From Anaeromyces robustus (taxonomy: Eukaryota > Neocallimastigomycota > Neocallimastigomycetes > Neocallimastigales > Neocallimastigaceae), in the NCBI GenBank assembly GCA_002104895.1, contig MCFG01000128.1, positions 1-55,000 of the forward strand: a stretch of DNA of 55,000 bases, read 5' to 3'. The position numbers were made by a program, and so were the translations under genes. A model generated the notes under the pieces. The model was not told the DNA's origin, did not search any database, and saw only the letters and a list, made by a program, of their open reading frames with translations. Below are positions 15,709 to 28,101 of the stretch, piece after piece; within the stretch, counting starts at the first letter, position 1; the number at the start of each line of letters is the position of its first letter.

Positions 15709-16120
15709 TTAAACTTTAATATTTTATTTAAATATTATTTAAATATTATTTAAATATTATTTAAATATAATATCTAATTATCATATAAATATAAATACTA
15801 ATATATATTATATTATTATTTTCCTTATATTCTCTTTTACTTTTTAATATAAATCTTAATAACTAATATATAACTTTATTATTATATACAATAATATAAA
15901 TGGTAATGGTAATAATCCATCAATACCATATATGTTTATAAATTTTCTTTTTTAATCACAAATAATTATTATTTGATATAATTTAAAATTACTTTTCTAA
16001 TATATTTTTGAACTTTTGGTCCGTCCCGGTTTAACTTTTATAATTTTTATATTATTCCTTTTTTTTTTTGGTTTTTTTTTTTTTAATAAATGTTGTAAAT
16101 AAATTTAGCATTTATATTAA
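14337..16120 (+). CDS. Centrin (centrin-1/2 type EF-hand protein)
   Basis: Six exons: 14337-14339 (the ATG alone), 14421-14510, 14677-14862, 15079-15244, 15526-15575 and 16109-16120. They total 507 nt, giving 168 residues. Centrin is a Ca2+-binding protein of basal bodies and spindle poles. After a basic N-terminus ([12 protein letters not shown]) come four EF-hands: [36 protein letters not shown] (position 12 is Asn, as usual in centrins) and [12 protein letters not shown]. The last 12-nt exon supplies HLY-stop, completing the KKTxLY ending of the family. The sequence is far closer to human centrin-2 than to Cdc31 or calmodulin ([30 protein letters not shown]). The final intron is 533 bp, holds a long (TTTA)n tract at about 15624-15710 and a small GC-richer patch at 16018-16032. 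A flagellate life stage is implied, not shown. Confidence 0.95.
15624..15710. repeat. (TTTA)n microsatellite in the last centrin intron
   Basis: About 85 bp of uninterrupted TTTA repeats inside the intron between exons 5 and 6, followed by several copies of TTTAAATATTA. Confidence 0.9.
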
Positions 16121-16944
16121 AAATGTATTTAATAGTTGTATTATTTACAAAATGTCAAAAAGATTAGCCAATAACATTTCTCATATTGAAAATATTAATT
16201 AAATTTTAACTTAATTGAATGTAATGTAATTAATATATGTAATATCTATTATTAAATAAAAAAAGTAAAATCATTAAAATAAATAAAAAAAAAAAAAAAT
16301 ACACTTCTTTTTTATTAAATATTTTTATTATTCATTTGTGTTAATTTAAATTAAATTAATAGTTATAAAGTCTTTAGAATTTTATAATAGGTGAATATAA
16401 TAATTAATTATTATATATATATATGTTTTTTTTTTTGTTTGAAGTTCAATATTTTATAATTTCACATTAATATATATATGTTTAAATGAAAAGAATATAT
16501 TAATGAAACGCAACTGATTATAGATAAAATATTGATAAAAAGAATTAAACTTAAAAAAAAAAAAAAAAAAACATTATACAAATAATAATTTAATAAAATA
16601 TAATCATTAATATATATTTACAATATATGTAAAACTTATATCTAATTTAAAGTATATTATTAATATTCAAAAAAAAAAAAAAATTATGAAATGGTTAATA
16701 CCTTTTTCATAATAAAATTTAAATTTAATTTGTTTTAACTAACAAAAATATCTATTTTAATATATAATTAATATATTAAAATATTAATATTATTATCTTA
16801 TATTATCTTCTATTTGAAATTCATTTTAAATATAATAATAAAAGTTTTTTTATACCTTTAATTACATAAAAAGAGAAATAAAATATATATTAATTAATAA
16901 AAAGTAAAATAAAAAAAGTAAAAAAAAAAATAAAAAAAAAAACA
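16121..16944. other. Intergenic, centrin to FAXC-like gene
   Basis: 824 bp with several A- and T-tracts (for example 16551-16571 and 16670-16682). No reading frame with protein-like composition was found. The stretch just before 16945 is A-rich (AAAAAGTAAAA repeats), as before other starts in this window. Confidence 0.6.
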
Positions 16945-17284
16945 ATGGAAAAGGAACAAATTCAACATTTTGTTAAAAGATTAACAGAAACTATTGATCT
17001 TTATGATAAACCAATTAAGGAAAAATGGACATCCACTTTTCCAAAATACCCTTTAACTTTTTCACCAATTTTATGTATTGCTGGATTTTTATTTGCTTAT
17101 ATTGTTATTGTTCCAATAATCAGAAAATTTATTTGTAATATCAAGAATTCTTTACGCTTAGGTAGAAAGAATTATGAAGAAGATATGATTTATCTTCATA
17201 AATATGGAAATGTTGATCAATACTTACCTTCACTTGTAAGTAATAATAAAATATATTATTATTTATTAAATTTAAATAAAAATG

Positions 17285-17316
<32 letters not shown>

Positions 17317-18406
17317 TAATTAGAAAATAAAATTCTTTTCTTTTTCCAAACTTTTGTATTACTTTATTAATCTTTTTTTTTCTCTTAATATAATATATAT
17401 ATGTAGTCACCATTCTGTCTTAAACTTGAAGCTTATCTTCGTTTTGCTAGTCTTAAGTATACTGTTGTTTCAAAACCAAACTTTAATTTAGCTCCAAAGG
17501 GTAAACTTCCATTCATTGAAAGAAATGGTGAAATTCTTGATGTAAGTTGATTATATTTAAACATTTTAATTTTCTATAATAAAATTAATATATATATATA
17601 AAAGAGTAAAAAAGTTGAAAATAAAATATATATAATTATTATCTCTTTTACATGATATCTTTTCATTTTATGTTTTAAATCAAAAAATTAATTTTTTTTT
17701 TTTTTTTTTTTTAATTTTTAATTTATTATTATTATATAATTATAGGATTCTAGTTTCATTATTAATTGGATTAACGATCAAATTGAATTTGACCCAGATT
17801 CAGCTTTAGTTAGTGATGAAAAAGCTATTGCTCTTGCTACTAAAAGGTATTATAAAATCCATAATTAATAAAAAAAAATACATATAATATATATTGTTTC
17901 ATTTTATTAATTTTTTTTTTCTTTTTTTTTTCTTTTAATATCAAATTTTAAATAATTATATTTATAACAGATTATTAGAAGACCATTTATACTTCATTAT
18001 TATGAAACAAAGATGGTTAACCAAGGATGGTTATAACTTTACTAAAACTTGTTTCAAGGATATTCCATGTTTAGTTAGACCATGTGTTTTAAGAAAAATC
18101 CGTAAGAATATTAAAAAAACTTTATATTTACAAGGTATTGGTAGATTTAGTGATGAAGAATTATATGAAATCGCTAATGAAGATATTAAATGTTTATCTA
18201 ATTTACTTGGTGAATCAGAATATGTATTTGGTACTCAAGAACCAACATCACTTGATATTTATATCTTTTCATTTATTGCCAGTATTATTCAATTACCATA
18301 TGACTACCCATTAAAAACTTTAGTATTAAATAAACGTAATTTAGTTAATCATTGTAAGCGTATTGGTCATCTTTACTTCCAAGAATATGATTGGGATTTT
18401 GAATAA
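16945..18406 (+). CDS. FAXC/metaxin-like GST-fold membrane protein
   Basis: Four exons: 16945-17235, 17407-17541, 17746-17846 and 17971-18406. They total 963 nt, giving 320 residues. A hydrophobic segment near residues 33-57 (FSPILCIAGFLFAYIVIVPI) predicts one N-terminal membrane anchor. A thioredoxin-like N-domain follows (SPFCLKLEAYLRFASLKY, then PKGKLPFIERNGEILDDS, the GST_N/metaxin pattern). An all-helical GST_C-like domain ends in FGTQEPTSLDIYIFSFIASI. This order matches the failed-axon-connections (FAXC)/metaxin group rather than soluble GSTs. In mitochondria, metaxins assist outer-membrane beta-barrel assembly; in an anaerobic fungus the corresponding organelle would be the hydrogenosome. 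Catalytic GST activity is not predicted with any confidence. Confidence 0.82.
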
Positions 18407-19360
18407 ATAAATGGAATGAATTAATTTAAATAAGCAAATAAAATAAAATAAAAAAAAAAAAAAAAAAAAAAGATGAAGATAAAAATGAAAGACAAAGAAG
18501 AAGAAAAAGAAGAAAAAACTACTACCAATAGTAATAACAGTAATATATATATATAAACACTTCAATAAGGATAATTAATGAAAGATAATATAAATATTAA
18601 TTTTTTTTTTCTTATAAATTTATAATTTTTTTTAATGTTCATTACAATAATAATTGATATTTATAATATATATTTAAATTTGGATATATATTAGTAGTAT
18701 AAAAAAATGTTATAATAATTTTTTTTTGTTATTCTTTCAATTTCTTTCATATCTTTTATTTTTATTTTTTATTTTTTTATTTTTTTATTTTTAATTTTAA
18801 TTTTAATTTTTTAATTATTCATTTTTTTATTATTGTTATATTTTTTTTAATTAGTTTTATTCATTAATTATTTTACATATGTATTTATGTTTTTTTTTTT
18901 TTAATATTATTTCAATTTTTTTTTATATTATTAATTTTTATTAAGTATAATTTTTTCTTTTTTTTTTTCATTTTCATATAACTTTATTTTATTTTTACTT
19001 TTTTTTTTTCCTTTTTATTTTATATTTAATATTAATGATGAAATTTTTTACTTTTGTTTCTTTTTTTTTTACAAAATATATTTAAATTTAAATGTGCAAC
19101 TAAAATAATAAAAAAAAATTATAAAAAAAAAAAATATAATAAAAAATTTAATAAAAAAATTTAAAAAAAAAAAAAAAAAAAAGAAAAAAATTGGTTATCA
19201 TTATCATTATTATAAATTATAAATAATTATTTTAGGATTATTATATAGGATTATTATATAATATTATTCATTAATTTTTTATTTATTGCTTAGTTTCTTG
19301 GACAAATAAAAAAATGTATATATTTTAAGTATTATCAATTATTCATTATTTATTATTTAT
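18407..19360. other. Low-complexity intergenic
   Basis: AT-rich DNA dominated by T- and A-homopolymers (18601-19180), then short TTA/ATT repeats leading into the next microsatellite. No gene seen. Confidence 0.6.
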
Positions 19361-19695
<335 letters not shown>

Positions 19696-20247
19696 GATAT
19701 TTTAAAACTTTTTTAAATAAAAATAAATTTTATATGATATAAATAAATAAATGAATGAATAAATAAATAAATAAATAAAATAACTTGAATAATCTGGATA
19801 CTAACTTTAAAAGGAAACTTGTTTTACAAACAATAGGATATAAAATATTTTGATTTTGACCAAAAAAAGTATATATAAAATATAAATCAAAATTTACACA
19901 CACAATCATTATTATATTATAAATTTATAAATATTTATTTATATAATAATTCTTATTATTAATTTATTTTATTTTTTTTTTTTAGTTACAAAATTGTTTC
20001 CAAGAATTGTATTATATTCAAAAAAAAAAAAATAATTATACATATCTTAAAGATATCTTTTAAAACTTATATAAATATTTTACAATACTAAATTTATTAT
20101 AATTTTTATTATTATTATTTATATTTATTATTACTATTATTAAGTCTTATAATTAATATTAAAAAAAGAAAAAAACACAATATTCATAAAAATATTAATA
20201 ATCAAAAATATTAAGGATAATCTGAAAAAATCTATATTGAAAAAATG

Positions 20248-20403
<156 letters not shown>

Positions 20404-20404
20404 G

Positions 20405-20410
20405 TAGTAA

Positions 20411-20447
<37 letters not shown>

Positions 20448-20448
20448 A

Positions 20449-20523
<75 letters not shown>

Positions 20524-20574
20524 AATTATTATTATTATTATTATTATTATTAACAATTATTATTATTATTAACG

Positions 20575-20657
<83 letters not shown>
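20405..20657. repeat. (TTA)n trinucleotide array with AACAATT interruptions
   Basis: About 250 bp of ATT repeats, broken by AACAATT near 20445, 20520 and 20550 and AACGATT near 20570. It has the same interruption style as the array at 19361-19695 and starts three bases after the (TTTA)n block. Confidence 0.92.
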
Positions 20658-20658
<1 letters not shown>

Positions 20659-22238
20659 GTTATAATTATTATTTTTTTTTATCTATCTCTTATATGAATT
20701 TGAATTTTTTTCGTTTACTTCCTATTTTTTCCATTCCCCACAAAAAATTTTTTTCATTAATCAAGATACTAATCGTAAATCTATAAATAAATTAATAATT
20801 AATTAATAATAACAATTGTGTGTAGATTGATATAATTAATAATTTATGGTTTAAATTAAATCTTATATCTTAATCATATGTTACCATAAATTAATTCAAT
20901 TTAGCCATTTTATATAATTAATTTATCCATATATTTATTTTAAGTAACCATATTTTTATTTAATTAACTATTTTTTTTAAATTATTAGCCATATATTATT
21001 AATATATATTCCATAATAATCATATTTGATTAAAATTTTATACAAAAAATTTTATAAATTAACTATTTCAACCATAACTTAATTAATAATTTCCAGTATT
21101 TAATACATTTATTTTTTGTAAAACAAATTGATATCCATATGGAATTTTTTTTTGCTTTACATTTCCAAAAATGACCATATTAAACGAATTAAATATTTAT
21201 AAAAAATTTTTTTTATTTTTATTTTCGTTCTAATAACAAAAAACAATGTTAGGAAAAAAAGATAAAAAAAAAGGAAGGAATATATTTTACAGAAAAAAAA
21301 AGTCATGTTACTAAAACAGAAAATATAATATAATAAAGCTATTGTTTTATTTTCGTTTTTTATTTTCTTTTATGTTTTATTTTAATACAACATTTATATT
21401 TATTAATAAACAATTAATATGATTTAATTATTTCCTAAAAATAAATATAAAAATTTAAATAATACCTTACACAGCTACTTATTTACCTTTGTTTTTGTTT
21501 TTGTTTTTGTTTTAATAATAAACATTTATATTATTAATTATTATTTATTTATTATTTATTATTAAGTTATTAATTTATTTTATTTATTTATTTATTAATA
21601 TCAAAAAATGTTAGACTTTTTTTTATTTCTTGGAATGTTTTTTATTCAATCTTAATTCAAACTTTTAATCAGTAATATATATTATAATATATATAATAAT
21701 ATATTAGATATAATATATTAGAATTATACTATATATTAAATTATAATCATGCTATTTTCCGTACATTTTCCGATCACAAAAGTTTTATTATTAAAATTAT
21801 TAAATGAAGAAAAAAAAAGCCATTTTACAGAACCTTTTGATATTTTGTGATAATTATAACCATTATAAATTTAGTTAATATATATAACAAATATTGATCA
21901 TTGACTCTCATTTAGCATATTATATTATATTATATTAAAATATTAAAATATGAGATATAAAATAAATTAAATTAAAAAAAATTCTGGATCATATAATATG
22001 CAAATAATATTAAAAACCATTCCAATAATATTATTTGGATGCTAATAATTCTAATAATATTATATTATAATAATATTCAAAATACCCATGTTCAAGTGAA
22101 CTTTGCACTAGTATACATATAATATACTATATTCCTATTATTATTTTTATAATATTAAAAAAGGTAATTATATGATTCATATCACATAATTCTACTTTTA
22201 TTCATAACTAAATAAAAAATATTATTAAAAAAAAAAAA

Positions 22239-22314
22239 CTTATGTTATATTTAGAGATTAAATAAGATATATACATATATTTTAATATTATTTAATCTCT
22301 AAATATGACATAAG
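22239..22314. repeat. 27-bp inverted repeat (hairpin) with 22-nt loop
   Basis: Left arm 22239-22265 and right arm 22288-22314 are reverse complements with one mismatch; each contains TTTAGAGATTAAATAA or its complement. The arms contain all the C and G bases of the area, so this is not simple AT palindromy. It could be a small MITE-like remnant, a structured RNA or a cruciform. Confidence 0.7.
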
Positions 22315-22725
22315 AAAATGTTTTTAACAATAATCAATAACAGTATTTTATATATAAGAAATTATAATGTTAAAAAGACAAATATTTCAAAATGTGAACT
22401 TTTTTAACAAGACTTTCTGCTAAAGACTATTATTAATATATACTTTCATTTCAATAAAAAAAATTAAAAACATTTTATTATTAATTAATTAAAATTAGAA
22501 AATAAAGTTTAAAAATTGACATCTAAATAAATTATGTATTAACAATTAAAAAAGTTATTGAAATATATTATAAAAAGATTAATAATTATATATTATTGTA
22601 TATTATCAAATATATTATTTATATATGATATTAATAATAAAGTTTATTTTTTTTAATGTTTTTTTTTTCATAATTTATAGTTTATACATCACTAAATTTA
22701 TTTATCTATTTATTTATTTATCTAT

Positions 22726-22756
<31 letters not shown>

Positions 22757-23120
22757 TTCTATTAATCTTTTAATATGGTCAATTTTTTTATGAGAAAATA
22801 ATATATTATTAAGTATAATTATAAATTATATTATATTATATTGTATTATATAGTATTATTAATTCTTCTATATATTTTATATTTATTATCATTTTTCACA
22901 AACAAAAAAATTAACTTTTTTTTTTCTTTTATTTCAATAAAATTTATTAATTCTATATGAAAAAATTGTTTTTCATCTTGTATCAACAAACTTTTTATAT
23001 TAAAATTTAATTAATAGATATGATATTATATTTAGTTGATTCTAATATATACTTCACATATAAAAATTTAATTACTAAATATATTTATATGTTTATATTT
23101 AAATCTTAATTAATTAAATG

Positions 23121-23350
23121 ATGTTACAATTTATTTATTTATCTATTTATTTATTTATTTATTTATTTATTTATCTATTTATTTATTTATTTATTTATCT
23201 ATTTATTATTTATTTATTTATCTATTTATTATTTATTTATTTATTTATATATTTATTTATTTATTTATTTATTGATTTATTGATTTATTGATTTATTGAT
23301 TTATTTATTTATTTATTTATTTATTTATTATTTATTTATTTATTTATTTT
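23121..23350. repeat. (TTTA)n compound microsatellite
   Basis: TTTA repeats with regular CTAT substitutions and an inner block of four TTGATTTA units near 23265-23300. Confidence 0.88.
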
Positions 23351-23787
23351 TATTGATTAATTATAGATGTTATTAATTTTAAGTTTTTTAATATAATTAA
23401 ATAATTAAAAATAACCTTAATTTATATATAAAAATAATTTAGTATTGGATAATGTATTGGATAATATGTTGTAATACAACAACCATTCAATTATTGATTT
23501 ATTTTTATATTTAAACAATATGTCTTTAATATATGTCTTTCAATATATTCATTTATATTTATTTCCATCCGGTATTTCCGAATATACAGTCAATTCCTTT
23601 TGTGTAATGAGGATGTTTTTTTTTGTTTTTTTTGTTTTTTGTTTTTTGCATTTTGTAGTTCAGTTCATCCTACAATCTTAGCATTTTAAGTTCAACTTAG
23701 TAATTAAGGTTCAGTAAATAAAATCAATTTATAATATGATCAAATAAAACAAAAAATAAAACAAAATAAAATAAAATTTTATATAGA

Positions 23788-23819
<32 letters not shown>

Positions 23820-23862
23820 AAATAAATAAATAAATAAATAAATAATAAATAATTAAATAAAT

Positions 23863-23897
<35 letters not shown>

Positions 23898-25752
23898 GTA
23901 TTATTATTAGTATTATTATTAGTAGTATTATTTAAATTAATTGAATAATTAATTAATTTTGTTATAAAACTTTATAATAAAATAAAAAAATAAAAAAGAA
24001 AAAGGAAAAAAAAAGGAAGAATAAACAAGTAAAATAATAAAAAAATATTCAACCCATTAACAAAAATATTAATCAACCCTTATTTTAATAATGAATTATT
24101 AATGGCTTAAGATGTTTTATATTATTTAATATTATATTATCCTTATATATCGATTTGATACTGTACTAAATTTAAAATATAGTATAATTTAGTTAATTTA
24201 ACTAATTTTTTTTTTTTTTTTAGCTATTTATTCATTTTTATTTATTTATTATCATAAGTGAGATAAAAAAAATATATATTGTAAGAAATCTAACAAATTA
24301 TATTAATAGAATATTTTATTTTATAATAATTAACTTTTTACAACTTATAATTGTATTAATAGAAATTGTAGACATTGAAATAGAGATAAATAAATAGAAA
24401 TAAATAAATCAAAATAAGAAATCTTTTTATTTTTTATTATTATTCATTTTTATTATTATTAAAACTTTAAAAAAAAAAAAAAAGTTCACTTATAATTCAC
24501 TTATAATAATAATAATTATATATTTTTTTACATAATTTTTTTTTTAAAAAAAAATTTAATTTAATAAAACTTGTGATTAATAAATTGTGGAAACAAAAAA
24601 TATTAAACTTGATAATATTAATATTAATATTAATATTATTTAATATAATATAATAAAATATAATGTAATATATTAGATAATAGAGTTTATTATATTTATA
24701 TATTTATTTACGAATATATGTATTTATACATTGATTTAATATTGATTTATTTGGTTTATTACTCATCAATTTATTATTCAATTTACAATTTATAATATAT
24801 ATATTAACTTAATCTTTGTTATTATATTAATATTTAATAATTGTTTATTTATTAAAATTCCTTTTATTTTTATTTATTTTATATTTTATTTATTATTATA
24901 TATAAAGAAAAAATTTTAATATTTTATTTATTAGATTATAAGAATTATAATTATAATTATATAAATTGCCGCCTATTACTAATAATATATTAATATTATA
25001 ACGATTGTCATATTAAAATTCTACAAAATTATTCAAATATAAAAACACATAAATTTCTCTCTTTTTTTTTCTTTAGTTTTTCATTAATTACTGTTAAAAT
25101 AATTTTTTTTTTAAATAATAAAGCAAAAAGAAGAAAGTTTTTATATATCATAAAACTTATTATCTAATATACAAAATATTCATAAAAAAATAAATATATT
25201 TTTTTTTTTATTTCATTCAGAAATTCATTGTTAAATTTAACTTTTAAAACAATAAATTGTAAATATAGGTTTTTTTTTTATGTATTATTATATTGATATA
25301 TTTATCGCTTTTTGTTTTTTGTTATATATATGTTTTTAAACTCGAATATAAAATATTTTAAATAATATTTGAATAAAAAAAAAAAAGTTTAAAATGTAAA
25401 ATGAATTAATAGTAATTAATGAATAGAAATAGAAATAAAAATAGAAATAAAAAATAAAAATGAATATTGAAATGAAAATGGAAATAAAATTAGAAATAAA
25501 TAAATAATATATAAATATAAATTAGTCTTTAGAATTAAAAAAAAAATAAAAAAAAATATTTAAAATAAATAGTAATAGAAGAATAAAAATGAAAAAATAT
25601 ATAATAGTAATAATAATAATAGAAATAATGGATAATATATTATTTTTATAGTTTATTTTACAATTATATTATAATTAATATATATATACATATTTATTAA
25701 TATAAAAAAATTTATTAATAAAATATTTATATAGATTATTAAATTATTCATA

Positions 25753-26883
25753 ATGCCAGCCGAAAAGAAAGGAACTACTACTAACATTTATGGAGAAGTT
25801 GACCAAATTATTAAAGAAAGATTAAGTCAATTTAATCCAGATGATATTGTTGACTTCCGTTCAGATACTGTTTCAAAACCAACTAAGGAAATGATAGCTG
25901 CTATGTATACCTATCCAGTTGGTGATGATGGTTATGGAGAAGATCCAACTGTTAATCTTTTAGAACAAACTGTTGCTGAATTAGCAGGTAAAGAAGCCGC
26001 TATGTTTGTTGCTTCTGGTATAATGTCAAATCAATTAGCTTTACGTTCTCATTTACAAGCTCCACCACATTCAGTTCTTTGTGATGCCCGTTCTCATATT
26101 TTCAATTTAGAATGTGGTGGTGTTGCTATTCATGCTGGTGCTTTAATGACCCCAGTTCGTCCATCTAAAGGAAGAACTTATATTACTGTTCCTGATATTG
26201 AAGAAGCTTTAGTTCATACTTCTATTTATTCTGCTCCAACTAAACTTATTGCTCTTGAAAATACTTTAGATGGTGAAATTTTACCAATTGAAGTTATTCA
26301 AGAAATTCATGAATTTGCTAAATCTAAAGATTTACCACTTCATTTAGATGGTGCTCGTTTATGGAATGCCTCTCGTGAAACAGGTATTCCAATTAAAGAA
26401 TATGCAAAATATTTTGATTCTGTTTCTTTATGTTTCTCTAAAGGTTTAGGAGCTCCAATTGGTTCTGTTTTAACTGGTTCTGCTGAATTTATTAATCGTG
26501 CAAGACAATGGCGTAAAATTTTTGGAGGTGCTTGGAGACAAGCTGGTCATTTAGCTGGTGCCTGTCTTTATGCTCTTCAAAATCATTTCCCAAATCTTAA
26601 TAAAGATCATGCTGCTGCTAAAATTTTAGGTCAACGTTTAGAAGAAATGGGTTATAAATTAATTAAACGTGTAGATACTAATATGGTTTGGGTTGAAGAT
26701 AGTGAAGCTTTAATTAGTTTAAATGAAATGGCAAAAGAAGTTGCTTCTTATGGTATAAAAATTTCTGGTTCTAGTCGTTTTGTTATTCATCTTGGAAATC
26801 GTGATCATGTTGATCGTTTAACAAATGCTATGCAAGAAATTATTGAAAAACGTAAAAATGGTGGTGTTATTAACGCTATATAA
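25753..26883 (+). CDS. GLY1: Low-specificity L-threonine aldolase
   Basis: This PLP enzyme cleaves L-threonine or allo-threonine to glycine and acetaldehyde. It is a single uninterrupted frame of 376 residues starting at the ATG in TTCATAATGCCAGCC. Landmarks: DFRSDTVSKPT at 34-44, DDGYGEDPTVN with the substrate-pocket Gly-Asp/Tyr region, ASGIMSNQLALRSH, DARSHIF (ring-stacking His near 115), LDGARLWN at 198-205, and SLCFSKGLGAPIGSVL, where Lys230 should form the PLP Schiff base. It is the only intronless gene here among genes with up to ten exons, and its codons end strongly in T, as in highly expressed genes of such genomes. It stands in a 7-kb repeat desert. The stop codon sits inside a hairpin. 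Recent acquisition by transfer is possible but the sequence alone does not show it. Confidence 0.95.
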   Translation: MPAEKKGTTTNIYGEVDQIIKERLSQFNPDDIVDFRSDTVSKPTKEMIAAMYTYPVGDDGYGEDPTVNLLEQTVAELAGKEAAMFVASGIMSNQLALRSHLQAPPHSVLCDARSHIFNLECGGVAIHAGALMTPVRPSKGRTYITVPDIEEALVHTSIYSAPTKLIALENTLDGEILPIEVIQEIHEFAKSKDLPLHLDGARLWNASRETGIPIKEYAKYFDSVSLCFSKGLGAPIGSVLTGSAEFINRARQWRKIFGGAWRQAGHLAGACLYALQNHFPNLNKDHAAAKILGQRLEEMGYKLIKRVDTNMVWVEDSEALISLNEMAKEVASYGIKISGSSRFVIHLGNRDHVDRLTNAMQEIIEKRKNGGVINAI

Positions 26884-26899
26884 GCGTTAATATAACACC
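26863..26899 (+). other. Hairpin spanning the GLY1 stop codon
   Basis: GGTGTTATTAACGCT (26863-26877) pairs with the 17-nt segment at 26883-26899, leaving a 2-nt bulge and a 5-nt loop (ATATA). The TAA stop at 26881-26883 lies at the loop/stem border. The arms are GC-richer than the flanks. It may act in 3'-end formation or mRNA stability; that is inference. Confidence 0.7.
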
Positions 26900-27557
26900 A
26901 ATAATACTTTTTTCACTCTTTAATATAAAACGTGGCTTAAGGAAGTTTTATAATATGAGTTTTTAAAAAAAAATAATGAAAAAAAAAATTTATTTTTTTT
27001 ATTTTTTTTTTAGAAATATTTTTTTTTTCTTTTTTAGTAGTTTAAATATATATTTATTTTAAAAAAAGATGAATAATATATATATATAATATATAATATA
27101 TATATATATTTCTCTTTTATAAAATAATTTATATCTTTTGGTTTTTTTGATGATTTATTTTTGAGTTTAAGAAAAAGGAAGAAAGGAAGAAAAAAAAAAA
27201 AGAATAATACGAACAAGATATTATTCAATAGAATGAAGAAGATAAAAAAAAAAGAAGAAAAAAGAAAAAAAAAGAAAGAAAGAAAAGAAAAATACATTCA
27301 TTCTTTTATATATAATATATATATATAATATATATATTATTCTTCCTTATAATATAATGAATTATTTTCTTTTAAAGAAAAAATAATTTTTGGAAAAAAA
27401 AAATTAACCAGTATACTTTCCATAATATTATTTTACAATCCATTCTTTATTAACAGTTTTAACGGATTTTCTTTAAAAGAAAATAATTTTAAATTCAGAA
27501 ATAAAAAGTATGAAAGATAAAAAGACAATAGGTCTTATTTTTTATATATATATATTA

Positions 27558-27599
<42 letters not shown>

Positions 27600-28101
27600 A
27601 TTGATTCAATTTTTAAATGTTATCTATTAAAAAAAATTATATTATAAATAAAAATTTATCTTAAAAAAAAAAAAAAAACAAATATTTTATTATTATAATT
27701 CTATACTGTTTGTGTTGTGTAATTATTGAATTGTCTTTGTTATTATAATTTTTTTTTGTTGTTGTTGTTTTAATTATCTATCTATCTATGTATATATATA
27801 TTTTAAACATTCTCTAAGAATTTGTATTATATTACTCATTGTTTACTCTTTTAATTTAATTAAGTTAATAAGTTAAATATAACTTTTAAGAAAGTATAAG
27901 AAAGAAAAATAAATGAATACTTGCTCTTCTTATTAGCTCTTATTGTCAACAAGGTAATACAATTCTTTTTGAATCTTAAATTTTTTATTTAAATGGAATT
28001 GAATTGTATCTAAAACATATATATATATATATTTTTAGGACTAAAAAGCATTTTACATCAAACTCAAATAAAATATATATAATAGTATTTCTAATTATAA
28101 T
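26900..28101. other. Intergenic, GLY1 to LINE
   Basis: Low-complexity 3' flank: T-runs at 26990-27020, GA-rich purine tract at 27175-27290, a 38-nt poly-A at 27561-27598, and two copies of a palindrome like TTTTCTTTTAAAGAAAA (27366-27382 and 27467-27483). A short stretch at 27915-27955 looks exon-like but has no in-frame ATG. Confidence 0.55.
28090..28101. repeat. Candidate LINE target-site duplication, 5' copy
   Basis: TCTAATTATAAT here is repeated at 30572-30583, immediately after the LINE poly-A. LINE-like coding similarity begins directly after this 12-mer. Confidence 0.65.

Larger units (their letters stand above)
20658..25752. other. 5.1-kb gene-free AT-rich region before the threonine aldolase
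   Basis: No coding exon or RNA gene was recognised on either strand. It holds a strong hairpin at 22239-22314, (TTTA)n arrays at 22700-22756 and 23121-23350, a (TAAA)n/(ATT)n composite at 23790-23930, and a few less AT-rich patches (21740-21770 with two TTTTCCG copies; 23560-23720 with several GTTCA motifs). The final 1-2 kb presumably includes the aldolase promoter and 5' UTR. Confidence 0.6.

Noticed and set aside
27915-28071. Possible small exon pair (LALLISSYCQQ then an AG-bounded segment)
   Set aside because: No in-frame ATG, the next segment meets a stop quickly, and no family is recognised.
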